This document shows positions 23,600-36,403 of a DNA stretch of 64,000 bases, one piece after another. The notes under the pieces are model-generated. The model saw only the letters and a list, made by a program, of their open reading frames with translations, was not told where the DNA came from and searched no databases. Numbering within the stretch: position 1 is the first letter of the stretch; the number at the start of each line of letters is the position of its first letter. Source of the stretch: Sisyra terminalis (taxonomy: Eukaryota; Arthropoda; Insecta; Neuroptera; Sisyridae). Position numbers and translations under genes: made by a program. The stretch lies in contig OY292276.1 in assembly GCA_958496175.1 (NCBI GenBank), positions 30,214,449 to 30,278,448 of the forward strand, in the 5' to 3' direction.

Positions 23600-24180
23600 G
23601 GGAACTAGAGAGCCAACAAATTTATTTAAAAAACATGTTTAAGCCTTCATTCGCTATTTCAAAATGTGAAAAAAGATATGTTCAGTGAAATGAAGAATAT
23701 ACCACAAGGATAATATGGTAATCTCATAACATATTGCACACCTTACAATGGCTAAAAAGCTATTTTTTATTCCACACGTAAAAAATAATTAAACCAAAAT
23801 AAGATCGGTACATCGTTGTAGCACATTCAAATAGCTATATTGTACTAAAGTAAAAAGGTGGACCATCTTAACTATGTACTGAAGAGTCAAATGGTAAAAA
23901 CACAAACAAATATTCTAAAATATTAAAGAAGTTGTGAAGAAAACCAGAACATTCTCATTAAGCATCCAGTCTCTGATTAATAGCGACCTTAGATGCAAAT
24001 GGTAAAAAGAACCATACAATTTTGAGGGATACAGTCAAAAGTAAAAATGTGTTTAGAAATTACTATATTTATCTAAAAAATTATGAAAAGTAAAATTAAA
24101 TTTTAGTTATTTTCCAAGGATTTTTTTTTTTTTGGATGACAAGCATAATCAATTTTTTTTTCTTAATGCTTTTTATTTTA
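23600..24180. other. A+T-rich non-coding stretch
   Basis: No gene was seen. Poly-T and A/T-rich sequence runs up to the Penelope-like tail that follows. Confidence 0.5.
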
Positions 24181-24222
24181 TTTTTGTACGATGTTTCGTC
24201 GCCTTTCGGGACTTGATCAAGT
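24181..24222 (-). mobile_element. Penelope-like end with hammerhead-like core
   Basis: On the minus strand this reads TTGATCA, AGTCCCGAAAGGCGAC, GAAACATCGTACAAAAAT. It is nearly identical to the block at 2951-2996, including the GTACAAAAAT that follows. It is an isolated end fragment in the opposite orientation, with no adjacent GIY-YIG coding. The first core strand is closer to the hammerhead consensus here (TTGATCA against CUGANGA) but still imperfect. Confidence 0.55.
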
Positions 24223-24239
24223 ACTTAATCATAGATCAT

Positions 24240-27140
24240 TAAAAGTCAATATTGATAAAAATATAGCTAAAATTGTTATCGAGAGTAAGATTTTATGAAC
24301 TTGTGTACATATGTCTATGAGCAATGTAATTCACATAGGTTCACATATGTTCAATATCATAGGCAATCATAGGTATGAATCTAATTATGTAAAATAATTA
24401 TAATCAAACACAAGAACATTATGAATTTATTTATACCCATAATATTAATTAAAAATGTGATGGCATTACTGATATTCACGAATTGATTTTCGCAAATCAA
24501 TTTTAGGTGGTACAAAGTTCACCGGTTCTCTAATATTTGATATATCAATATTTGATGTTTGCATTTAAAAACAAAGTATAAATTAAAAATGATTATTTTG
24601 TCTTAATAATTTTAGAAACAATTTTTATTCTGCACAAAATTTTATCGTATCTAGAAAAGAAAACAAAAAAAAATGAATTTTAGCTATTTTTGGAACTTGT
24701 AAAAAGGAGGTGCCTGAAGTCATGTCTTCAGCATTCGTTTAAATTACTACTGCAATATCAGATGAGTATTTACAAAATTAAATCATCACAGAAATTGAAG
24801 GGGAACATATTTTTTATTTTACTAAGAAGGGGATTTATAATCGTTTTCCAAACTTTCGCACCCTATTTTTATTAATTATAGCAAAACCCGGTAGTCATTG
24901 TCCTGCCAATCATATTATAATGACTGTAAATAAATTTCTTAAATTCCAATATGTTCTCGAAACATTATAAACCCCTCTCTTAGCAATCCACAGCATTCCT
25001 CGCTATACCTACTATAACTTATCTTCAAGATATAACATTTTCAGGTAAGTTTTGAGAAAAATTACTTTACATCCGAAAATTACTGCACGATCGTAGCAAT
25101 GAAGTATTGACAGTTAGTCGCTATTATATTGACCGTTGAAAAAGCTGTTTTCTTGCGCATTATTAAAGACAGAAATAAAGAAAAACAATATTTGAAGAGG
25201 GTTGTAAATCGTGCCGAAATTTGATCTAAGTCGATGCAGAACTTTTTAAATTCAACGTAAACAAACCAACGCAACATTATACATACAATTATAGAATTAA
25301 TTAAATAATACCATTCCTAATAAATTATTACTTTCAGAAGTTACCGAGTTTTAAAAATTGACTCAGTAGTACACTATATTTATCACAAGAAAGAAAAGAG
25401 TCTTGAACATGGTTGTAAGACTAAAATTAGACTCCTTAGATTAAAATATAAAATTTATAATTGTACCTTTTTTTTCAAAAATATGGTATAAACTTTCTTT
25501 CTCGACTCCATTTAAGTGAGATGCAATAAATAGGTACCTATGTCACAATATTTGTTGATCAGAGTTGCCATTACAACTCAGTGGATGCCATCTTTCAATA
25601 AAAACTAATTCAATCATTGGGTTTTTATATTTGAAGATTCCTTTACTATTACTCATACCACGATTTGTTTGATTATTATTTCAAATTGTAGTTTTTATTC
25701 ATAGCAGAGAAATTCGAGTCTTGTTGATTCCTATGTAAGAGAAGATCTCAAATTACTTCATGAATATTCTTGTAGCCTAACGATTTTACCTAATGCGTAC
25801 TTATTACGTGGCAACTCTTTGTGCTAGCTTTGCGTAATCAAATTCTTCTACTTGGTTACCATCCGATGATTTTTCGCGACTGAAAGCTTCATAAGTTTGT
25901 CCAAGCACGATGAATCGTGTATCTAAATAAATAACGACATAACATAATACCTTGTTTTTTGTGCACGGCCGATTCCTAACTCAGGGTTAATGGCAAGATT
26001 CACCTTTCAGCAGCTACATTTTTCTGGAAGCTGTATCGATATTGGTTTAATTATGAGCTTTCCGTTGACTCAAAATCAACACGTACTAATGAAATATTTA
26101 TCTCATACACTTGATCACGTCAGACATACATTACCATTTACTAAGCCTTTGAAACTTCAATATTGATCTTAACATTATTTTAGCCCATACAAAAATTTTA
26201 ATACCTTGGGATCTAACAGAGTCTGCATTTTAATTATCTTGAGTTTGTAAGCCATCAATGGGATTATCATGAGCCTTAACGTAAAAAAAATTCAACATTT
26301 TTCCCTGAAAATATTAGAGAACTTTCTCATTGTGCTCGGTCAGTCTATCTTTTATTCTTTGTTCATTATGTTATCAGTGGTAGCCACTACAGTTTAAAAT
26401 AACTAAACGATATCTCATATAACTTAATTATCCTAATATACCTACTTCATAATTCAAAATACCTCAATAACTAAGGGATATTTCATCGAGATTTAACAAT
26501 TTCTGTGTATGATACCAAGAATATTTTTTCTCAATTTATGCTGTAAATATAAAAAATGCGTGACCTATAAGACAAACTTTGTTTAATTCTGATGATCCTA
26601 GATAAGACAATAGGTCAAAATAATTGGGTTAATATATTGCTATGCTATCGAGTTTTAATAAAACTGCAAAATTTCAAATTATCCACACATCTAAAAGTCG
26701 GTGAAAGGTAATTTAAAAAAACCATACATCATACGTACATCAAATAATTATTAGCGTGTCGAATTATTTAAGCTTTGTACTTTTGGTATATTGAATAATT
26801 TGCAGATCTGGAGCAATTTTATATTCTGCTGAAAAGCATTAAGGGAGCAATTTTTCGTCATTATCAATTAAATAATAAAATCTTCCATACTAACTTTTCT
26901 TCAGTATTTAGAACAAGAAAATAAATAAAATAATCGACTTTATTTTCACGGTTTCCACCAATTACCAACTATTCACCTATTTCCAAACGTCCAAATGTGC
27001 GAAATCAAATAGATTTTTGGTTATGATAATCAGTTAAAAAAAGGGTCATATTTTTTTACGTTGTGTTTTCAAGTATAATTACTCGTTTGCGTCGATAAAA
27101 TTTGAAAAGTGTTTTCCTTATACAATGCAGATATATAATA
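24240..27140. other. A+T-rich non-coding stretch
   Basis: No gene was seen. The 61-codon (24690-24875) and 65-codon (25080-25277, minus) frames are without motifs. Confidence 0.5.
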
Positions 27141-27154
27141 AGAAAAGGTTTTTA

Positions 27155-27275
27155 AAAATTCTTACCCTAAAAGGGTGAAAAATGGTAGCAAAGTTTGTAT
27201 AGAATAACGTTTAACAAACAATTGAATTTTTAAATTTCAAAATCAAAGTACCATAATAGACGAAACGTTTTACCA
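27155..27275. repeat. Dispersed repeat, copy 1
   Basis: The segment with ATTCTTACCCTAAAAGGGTG, then AAGTTTGTAT and AATCAAAGT and ACGTTTT, matches the segment at about 37290-37411 in the same order and spacing, at perhaps three quarters identity by eye. It is a member of an unclassified non-autonomous repeat family. Confidence 0.55.
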
Positions 27276-27279
27276 TTTA

Positions 27280-30200
27280 ATTTAAAACAAAGTTGGTTTA
27301 TTATAAGAAAAAAAAATTAAAGTCTTAAAACTCTTATAGTTATATCTGAAAAAAGGTAAGATAAGTTTTTTGACTTTCTTATATTGTAAACCTGAAAATC
27401 CGAAATACGTATTCATAAACAAATACATTAGTGAGCGAATATTGAGTAGCGAAAAATTCGGCGAACTATAAGAAAATACTTACTGGTATTTTTGTGAACT
27501 AACGTTATAGGCTCCAATCGACAGAGAAAGAATGACAATTTGAAAGGGGGTGGAGTGTTTACAGTGTTAAATATACGGTAGGTCATAATGATAAAAGAAA
27601 TTTAAAATGCTCTTCCAGAGCAAATGGCATAGGCCAAATAGTGTATGGTAAACTCGATACTATCCAATATGATTTAATTATATAGTTGAAATTCAGATAT
27701 TTTAATAAGTTAATAATTACCTAATGGTTATACCTGATTATGGAGTAGCTGAGTTTCGTGCAATTATACAAATTTCAAATTTCGCGGTAGTGTTGTACAT
27801 TACAGGGGGATAATAGTTTTGGGAAAAAGGTTCATTCGGAAATCAAGAACGTGAGTGAATTCCTACTAATGTTCAAAATCTAGACCCTTAACTTCTGTTA
27901 TTTTGACGCGAGTATTAAGTCATAATTAAGACCGAATTTATGGAACTTGACGATATTTTTTTATTTATGTATAGATGTTGATTGATTTACGGATTATTTG
28001 GTTCAGAGGAGGTATACCTACCGTAGGTATATGCAATAGACCATGCCTTTTTTAGATGTTTATAAATATTTTTTGAAAATCAATTGATCATGACATACAA
28101 TTTTATTCTAAGCAACAGTTTATTAAATGTGTCTTTTTAAAGTTTACAAAATAGTGTTTTTAAGAATGATTTTGTTTTTTGTAATGGAAATAAGAAAAAT
28201 AAAAATTTCCATATACTACTACAAATAGTATATCAAAGGTTAAAAAAAAATAAAAAAATGATAAAAGATTTTAGGTATGGTTCGAGTGTTGATGTGTCTC
28301 CTATACGTCTACTTTCAGCCTTTTTGATGAGAACCTTAATATCATTATAAGCTTTAATTTTTATAAGCCATTAGTAAAATAAAGAAATTTTTGTAAAAAT
28401 ACAGTAAACTGGAATTAGAAAAAATTAAAATCTTTTTATAATTTCTGTTGATATATAAAATAAAAATCCAACTCTCAACGAGATTTTAGATTCCTTGTAG
28501 ATATGAACTTGAAGGTACATTTAGGTATATAAATTTGGTACAAGTGCAGAAAATAAATTGTATTTGAAAAGAAAAAAATCAATAAATAACCGACAATATG
28601 TGTAATATAACTGTATAATAACCATAGATTATTTTGTTTATGTCAAGAAATTGGATGGTGTGTTTGTTCTTTTAGGAAAGGCGCGCATAACACCTAAAAC
28701 TTGGTCCCTTGATATTCCCATGGGAGAAAAGTGTCGGTAGACTCCTCTTGCTCAAGATAACAATCCCCACGACCTCATTCACCACTGACATCCAACTCGA
28801 AGTAACCTACATTCATAAAATGAAACATATAACTCTCTGCGTATGTACCTCAGTTGCTTTTTCCCGTTCCGTTTCGCATTACTCCATTTTTCCGTTATCA
28901 GTCCTTATTCCATACATCCCATACTCCAAATCCAATAATTCTATTTCGTACATTTTCTTCATTCCCTCAATTCCCATAAGTCTGTTATTCTAAAAGAGCC
29001 AAAATATAAAACATTTCCCACCAAAATGTTCAACTTGGAAAAAATTTTAATTTAAAGAAAAGTAATAAGTTGAGCTTTATTGATTTTTTTTAAATTAACT
29101 TAGAAAAAAAAAACAAATATAATGCTCAAGTCGAATCCATACATTTGTACCTAAACAGAAAGTTTTCTCGTTTTCCTCATTCGTGTTGAGCAAAATGAAG
29201 TTGTTCCCAAGAGAGATCCCATGGTTGAGGTCAATGAGAGAACATCCCATCCTTTCTCATGCACGTAATGTCTTGTATAAATTTGTTTTCAACATCGCCA
29301 ACAAAAGATTTATCTAAGTACACGTGTTTGACTTACGAAGATTATCACTGTGGTTTTTTCCTTTCCACTAATACAAAAGTGCTGGGGGAAAACTTCCGTG
29401 CTCTTATATTGGATCACAGACACCACAGACATTTTGCCTCTACGTGATAGCCTTTCCCTGCAGCACCACTGTAATTTATTATCTAATAAATTAAATTCAA
29501 TAAACAAACAAAAAGAATATAATACTTTTATTAAAAACGTCAATTGATCGATATATCCATAGATGTTAAATTTTTAAGCTCCATTTAATTGAATAGTTTA
29601 TGTTTATCTCGTGTAAAACAAGTAGTTGTCATTTAAAAACTAATTACATAAGTAGTTAAAACATAGTAGCATAAATACATTTCACTATCCATACTTTTTT
29701 TAATAGAAATAGGAAAAAATATTCTAAATGAAATGTGCATCGCAGTTAGTAAAAAGCTTTTCATTTAATTTAATGAAAGTCTGTTTACAAACCCATGCTT
29801 ATATTTGTATTGTTTACAATGGGAACAAAGTTCGTCAAGCTCATAGACTGACTGAGTAATTTCAATGTAATGTGAAAGTTTTACAAGCCCCTAAGAATTA
29901 TATATTGTGTATGTTAAAGCTTTATGTGTAAACGGAGAAGGAGGCGTAGTCAACATACACAGGAAGAAACTTTTAGCAACTCTTATACATAAAACACCAG
30001 TATTTACCGAATTGAAAATTCCGACTAAGTAGTTTATGGAAAATTAAGATCCATTCGAAAAAGTTTTAAATATGTTTTTTGAATTGTATTTACAAAAGCG
30101 AAGTTGAACTCGCGTATTAAATATACAAGTGGATTCAATCAATATAAAAAGTAAAATTTTGTAAAGTTCTTAAAATGAGGAAAAGAACGCACAATGGAGA

Positions 30201-32270
30201 AGAACAGTTCGGCAGCAATAACGTTCTAGTTTAAAAGCACTAGTAGATCACATAAGTTTTGCATTGTTGTACGTTGCCTACGGCTAAACTCCTATAGTTT
30301 ACTCTTAGTTGTTCTCACTATAACTCAACCAAATCCAACTTAACCCGCTGTCAAACTTTGTTTATGTTTGTTGTTGTTTTACGTTGTGATTTTCTACACG
30401 AGAAATGAAGAGAAAACCAAAAACAAATACCACTCCTGCCGTGGAGCTTTCAGCGTAGTTGTCTTTCGTGTTCGTTTCAAATCCAGGTCTCAAATTGGCC
30501 ACCATCAGCGACAAGGAAAATAGATTATAAAAAATATCTCAAGAAAAACTTTTACCAACTTTCATCATTGACCAAATCTAATCATTGTGTCGAATAAGAA
30601 ACTTTGCTTTATATTTTCTTTATACTTTATATCGAGTTTCACACTGCTCTACCTGTCATAGTAAATTTGTATAGATTATAGGAAAAGTTTTAGTATGTGC
30701 AAGACAAATGTCATAACAAATCAAATTTGCAAATAAATATAAATTATCTCTTTTTGAAATTTAAATTGAGCAAAGCTTAAAATTGTCCTTATCGAAACTT
30801 TTCTTCTTATACAAATATCTTAACAATTCAGAAATCGCAATGATTGAAAACTTACGGAGCTATGACCTCTTCTTGCTTACATAAGAATAGTACTATTTTC
30901 AAATAGTATTATTATAGTATTATTTTCATAGGATGATGACTTGTTTGCTTTGAGCGCACCTTAAACTTTAAGAGGGTGTTCATAAACTACACCCCTCTCT
31001 GGAATCCTTCCTCTCGTTCATGTTGCCTAATCTTTTGTGTTTTCGTTAAATGCTCTTTGACGCCAGGACATTATGGAATATCGACTAGTTCGAACGCACT
31101 ATGTACGCGTACAATAGGCCTACAGGTCACATATATGTACGATATTATGACAATTTAAAGTTGCTAATTCAAATTAAAAAAAAATAACAAAAAGTTTGTC
31201 TAAAAAGGAAGTGAAAAATAAAAAAAAGCATGCGTGCAGGACACTCGATAAAAGTGAAACCTTCAAAAATGTGAACTTCAAGGTAATAAGACGAATGTAA
31301 AATTTTAGGATTAGGATAAAAATTGATTCGGAAGTCTTATCTCTCTCTAAGTGTCATTTCTTTTCAACGAACTTGATCAAAATCATAAATATGTATGTCT
31401 GGACAGACCGTACATATGACGTCAAATAGAAATAAGAATAGTAAAACGAATTTCTCTCCACTAAGACCACTGCCCAGTGCTCGCAGTGTATATCAGAACG
31501 CACCCAAAATCCACTGTGGCGTACAAGGCGCCAACTACGTGGGTACAGTTTTTACGATAACTTAAAAAAAACCGCTAGCAATTGCTTACTAATATATACT
31601 TGCATATATACTTTTATAAAACAAAATATAAAATAGTTTTTAAACGGGTATATGGTTGATAGTCTATACTCTACATGTATGCTCTACACGTTTATTATCT
31701 TAGAGGAGATTTTACATCTCTTTATAACATTTAATAAAAAATAAAAAATATTTTCCTTTTTGATTTTATAATATACTTTGATTAACTCAAAATTCGTTTT
31801 CTTTAGAAACCTAGCATTTTAAAACTGAAAAGCTTTTACTCACAACTTCATATTCAAATTATAAAATTGAATTCCCGTTTGGGGCACATATACATTGCTT
31901 GTCCTCTAGGGCCTCGACCCTAGAAGATAAAATGGGTGCATTAAATATTAGACGACCGTTTATTGTACTCAGAGTTTTTTATTTTCCTAAAAAGTGTAGA
32001 ATAAATCTATTATCGGTTTCCTTTCTCTTCAGTTAGGAAACATTACATATTTAAATTTTAAGGGTATTTATTACAGAAATAATAGAAATTACAAACTATT
32101 GATACCAATATAATAAAATGCAATAAATACCCACCGTGATAAAAATGTAAATCCCAGGTGGTGAATAACGTGGCGTTATCACTATAAATCATGTTATATT
32201 TGCCGGATGAAAAAAAATCGGCATGCTCTTTTCCATGTACCTACTTTAACAATATAGAGATTTCTTAAAT
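27280..32270. other. Non-coding, with several G/C-richer patches
   Basis: No gene could be identified. Patches with more balanced base use lie at about 28670-28990, 29160-29490, 30170-30500, 30970-31100 and 31380-31560. Their frames are short and unrecognisable. At 31528-31545 the string GGCGCCAACTACGTGGGT resembles a tRNA primer-binding site of an LTR retroelement, but no LTR was found beside it. These patches could be non-coding RNA, regulatory sequence or old repeats. Confidence 0.4.
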
Positions 32271-32308
32271 ATTGTAACGTGACGTCTCAAAACTGTATTG
32301 AGATGGCG

Positions 32309-32314
32309 TTTATT
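32309..32314 (-). terminator. Poly(A) signal of the LTR
   Basis: AATAAA on the minus strand, 36 bp before the LTR end and about 220 bp after the predicted start site. This is the expected place for the R-region polyadenylation signal in a short LTR. Confidence 0.45.
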
Positions 32315-32525
32315 CGTTCTTTTAATTTTTTTTTTGGAAATAAATAATCACTTTCACACTTAACAATCACTTTTTTTATTACACTTGTATACACTTTTTA
32401 TCACACAATTACACTTGTTAAAACAATCACTTAAATGGCAATAATCACTTTTAAATCGAAATCACAATAAAAATCGCTTTGTAATCGCTTTGTTGTAACG
32501 AAAATTCTGAACTTCCGTACAGAAC

Positions 32526-32689
32526 TGTGATACAGAACTGGCTTGATAGAGCGCCTTATATACCCGCAACCCAATATTCTAGAATGTACTCCATTGTTTG
32601 CCAACGTTCCACTACTTACTAGATGTTTCTAGAACAATCTAAATGTACATTCGCATTGGTGGAAGAGAGAAAGAAGTCACTCAGCCAAT
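32526..32689 (-). promoter_or_regulatory. Heat-shock-like promoter inside the LTR
   Basis: Going downstream on the minus strand: ATTGG/CCAAT-type motifs at 32684-32689 and about 32654; TTCTAGAA at 32634-32627 and again at 32584-32577; TATATAAG at 32562-32555; and Inr-like CACAGT or CCAGTT 23-36 bp beyond. TTCTAGAA is the TTCnnGAA core of a heat-shock element; the third unit in each case has one mismatch. The A-rich, AGTGATT-repeating leader that follows (about 32520-32330) is like an insect heat-shock gene leader. Confidence 0.5.
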
Positions 32690-33000
32690 CGCGTACCGCC
32701 ATGGCACAAAGAGAGAGACAGACTTTGTCCCTTTCTGTTACAATAGTTTTGTTTGTATTGTTATAGTAACTTCTACGTATTATTAATTTCAAGTTTTATT
32801 CCCAAGTAATTATTGAAAATACAAAATAGTTAAACATATGTAATAAATGTTTATGTTTTTATTTTTGCCAGCCTGCTAATACCCCAAGATGCCACTTTAA
32901 CACCCCAAACTCTTTTAATAGTTCTACATGTCCAGATTCCGAATTTCTTGTTAAACGTAAACGAAGTTTCAACTACAATATTATATTTTTTTCCACTAGT

Positions 33001-33350
33001 TTAACTATTTGCAAAATAGTTTGCTTTACTGTTGAGTTCATTAAGGGTTCGTAGGAATGGCACTTGACTTGGATCACTACTCAATAGTAGACCCACTGTG
33101 TTTTTGATGGTACTCTCGTTATTGGTACCAAATTCGCAGTAGATGATGGTATTATTAATCACTTGAAATCTGGAGGTCTCCATGATGATTCCATTTAAGG
33201 TGCCTTTGTTCTCTGGGTGGAGGATGATCTTCAATGGTGTTTGAAAGAAGTAGGTTACTGTGACTTGCCATTGATCAGTAAAGCTGAGAGTCTGATCTGT
33301 TAATAATTTCCTTCACTGTGGGCATGTGGAGATTGTTATAATTTTGTATT
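33001..33350 (-). pseudogene. Broken coding relic of unknown family
   Basis: A minus-strand frame of about 100 codons (roughly 33310 down to the stop at 33001-33003) has balanced codon use and a normal-looking amino-acid composition, including SSDPSQVPFLRTLNELNSK near the end. Just upstream (about 33350-33278) a second frame of similar quality continues it in another phase, so a frameshift has broken the gene near 33280. No ATG start is present in the main frame. I do not recognise the family. It lies 260 bp from the solo LTR on the same strand but shows no retroelement motif. It could be a retrogene fragment, an endogenised viral gene or a host gene relic. Confidence 0.45.
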
Positions 33351-33359
33351 GAAGTACTT

Positions 33360-36270
33360 CATTTTATTGTCATCAAATAAATTTTAAACATGATAACCTT
33401 TTTATGCTTATTATCAGAATAACAGAACTAAATATCATTGAGGAAACTATATTCAAAAAACTTTTGGTTTAAATTCTTCATAGACGTAAATAAAAATAAA
33501 TAAACTTCTCAATCCAATTAAGCGAGGGTTGCATCTTCACAAAAAGAAAATCACAAAACGATGTTTTAAATTATTGAAAATGGAATCTGTATTAATGCTC
33601 GGTTTCATTTTGCCATTCTAATTAAATTATACTTGTAATCAACCGAAGCTTAATAAAACTTCTTCTTACGCACACCCTTTAAAGCTCTCTGTTGGTACAC
33701 ATATTTATAATATATAGGTAGAAACATATTATATTTATTTAGTAATTAAGAAACCAAACAAATTGAAGTAATTTTATTTATCGCGTCTGCCATCTTCCTT
33801 GATAATAACCAACCCAATAAAACGGCATTTGATTCAATTTCAAATAAGAGATTGTGTAGAAATTGAAAACTTAATTTCAATTATTATTTAAGTGGCTCTG
33901 TTATTTGGTGAAATAAATTTAGGAAATACGGCCGAGGATTTAAAAAGTCACTATTTCCCGGTGTAATTTAGCAATAATTGGAATTAAGTCATAAATAATA
34001 GATTTAAAGTAAAGCAACCTGGCTTACTCTGAATACAATTTCACTGCAAACGAAATATTTTGTAGATATTGAAAATTGATTTTAACTAAACTACATATTA
34101 AAACACTTATTCTTTTTATTTTAAAAACATATATATATATATATAAATATTACTTTAAATTTTTTTAATTAAAATTAAATTGTCAGAAAAATTAAATAAA
34201 AATATGCATCTGACATCTTTATTACTAATTTTTTTCATCGACGTGAAAGACTTCAAGGGAAAAATTTCAATTATATGGCTAATTATTTTCAAATGTCAGG
34301 ATATTTAACTTTACAACATTTATAATCAGAGACAGAAAATGAAAAACGCAGAGATGATCTCTTGCAACTAAAATTTCGCTCGTATTATAATGATAAACTG
34401 AAATAATAATCCCGAGTTGCTTTGTTCTTGTTCGATAGGAAAAAGCTCTTATTAAATTTTCTTGACAATACCTATTTATGTTGTAATATTATTTCAACCT
34501 AATTTTGGTTTATACAACATTAATTTGCTTTCAATGAGATTATCTGGTCGGAATTAGCTTTATGATAAAATTTTCCCCTATCTTTCAACCAAATAAATAC
34601 TATTTTATTTTCATAAAAGCTTCTTACGAAATCACAAATGATGTATTATCATTTTTTGTATGAGTATTAAATCATTTCTTAACTTGAACTCAACACAAAA
34701 CAAAAAAAGTTCATCACTTACGGTTTCATTGCATACAATTTTTTATTTCCAAAAGTAGGATAGGATTTTTAGAATATATACTTTAGAAGTTTACTCCAAT
34801 TGTCATTTATATATTCTTTATTTTCTGTATACTTTATTATTTTTATATTTCAAGTTACAAGTAGACTTTAAATGTAAAGTTCTTATTTGAATGAGATTTT
34901 CTATTTCGTTATATTATTAAGTGATTTATTATTTTATCATAGTCTTCTTTTCTTATTATTGCGCAATGGTTCCAGTTAGCGTAAACAAATATAATTAAAC
35001 TTTGAGCCTTCGTAAGCAAAATTTACTTTCACGGTATCATCGATGAACAATTCCAAAAACTTTAGCAATACATTAATTCCGTTATTTTAGTGAAACATTT
35101 ATGAAATGAGAACAATTCACAATAACAATATATTTCCACAAAACTTTTTCCATTACCTAATTACATCCGTTAAATGTTAATATGACAAAAAATGCATCTA
35201 TGAATTCATTTTTAAAATATGCATCATAATATCTGTACATTATAGGTCTAAAACTTAATGTAACACTCATAATTTGATGTAAATTTTGCATTATGTTTAA
35301 ATCGACTGAGAAGAAAATTGGTAAAATAAGGTGATAGTAGCTTAATAAACCTAATGCACATGTTCAACAAATTATTTCAAATGTTTTAAAAATGTTCTAA
35401 GCTAATATCAAAACATAATTTAGCTGCTAATTTTTAAATTTACTTAATACAATCTAAGAAGTATTGATTTAAAAATGCAAACAAAAATCGTTACATTTAA
35501 AATGCCTAATACGAGTTCCTAATGACCCTACTTCAAAATGACGTCATAGTACAGAAACTTCAAAAATTAATGTACGTTTTCCCATGCAAATGTACTAAAA
35601 CAGAAATTGTTCAAATTAAAATTTTGATAATTGACACCATTTACAATACATATATGTTTTTACATACATACATCAAAAAAAGTACCTACCTAACCAGTTT
35701 TCCATAGAAAAAGTTGTGAGTAATTTTTAGGATAGAAACATGCTTTCCACGGCGGAAATCGTGAAAAAATTGAGTAAATTAGTAAATTATTATTGTTTTT
35801 ATGATAACTACTCAATAATAATATTTTTATATCTCGGTTTCCATATGTAGACTGTGACGTCATTGAAGACTTCTATGTGCACCCATCATTTTCGGACTCC
35901 CGTTTACTTATTAATATTAAACCTTTTTTTTGCCAAATTATAAATTTTCCAGAACTAAAAATTGATGATTCCTTACCTCAATAATGTCCTTTATCAATTA
36001 AAATCAAATATGGTTACAGTCTGTTAAGGACTACACAATAATTTAAACTAAAAGTATAACTAGGAGTTGGCTTATGGTATTTTATATAATAAAGATAACA
36101 GTTATGAAAATTTATTTTTCAAATAAAAGTAATTTATTTCTGTACAAGGAATAAAAACCCTTAATTTTTCAAAAAACAGCAGATATTTACCATAGTAAAA
36201 ATTAATTGCAGAGAAAGATAAAAATCGTTGATAATTTATTAAATCTTCTGTGTTGTATGGATTGTACTAT
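33360..36270. other. A+T-rich non-coding stretch
   Basis: No gene was seen. A short (AT) run lies at about 34130-34145, and TGACGTCAT occurs at about 35856. The 61-codon plus frame at 35522-35707 is without motif. Confidence 0.55.
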
Positions 36271-36274
36271 AAGA

Positions 36275-36403
36275 TAGGGATGTGAAAAAATAATTGATTA
36301 TGAACGAAATCGATTATTTATTCCACAAAAATCAATTTTTCTAATTGATTTTAATATTAAAAATAATCGATTTTATCTCATTTTATCTAATGTCACATCT
36401 CTA
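36275..36403. mobile_element. hAT-type MITE, 129 bp
   Basis: The ends are TAGGGATGTGA on the left and, in reverse complement, TAGAGATGTGA on the right. The flanking 8-mers CTATAAGA (36267-36274) and CCATAAAA (36404-36411) agree at six of eight positions, in keeping with a decayed 8-bp hAT target duplication. The interior is almost all A/T, with inverted AATCGATTATTT and AAAATAATCGATT pieces. There is no coding capacity. Confidence 0.75.

Larger units (their letters stand above)
32273..32742 (-). mobile_element. Solo LTR, 470 bp, minus orientation
   Basis: The element is bounded by TGTAACAGAAAG on the minus strand (from 32742) and CACGTTACA (to 32273), so the TG...CA ends fall within a longer inverted TGTAAC/GTTACA pair. 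In minus orientation it has an LTR layout: CCAAT-type boxes, two TTCTAGAA motifs, TATATAAG, and AATAAA 36 bp before the end. No internal region, primer-binding site or polypurine tract adjoins it, so it looks like a solo LTR. Flanks (AATAT and ATAGT on the plus strand) do not form a clean duplication. The family is not certain; a Ty3-type element is plausible. Confidence 0.65.

Noticed and set aside
25080..25277. 65-codon minus frame as a gene
   Set aside because: No motif, no splice context, and composition like the surrounding non-coding sequence.
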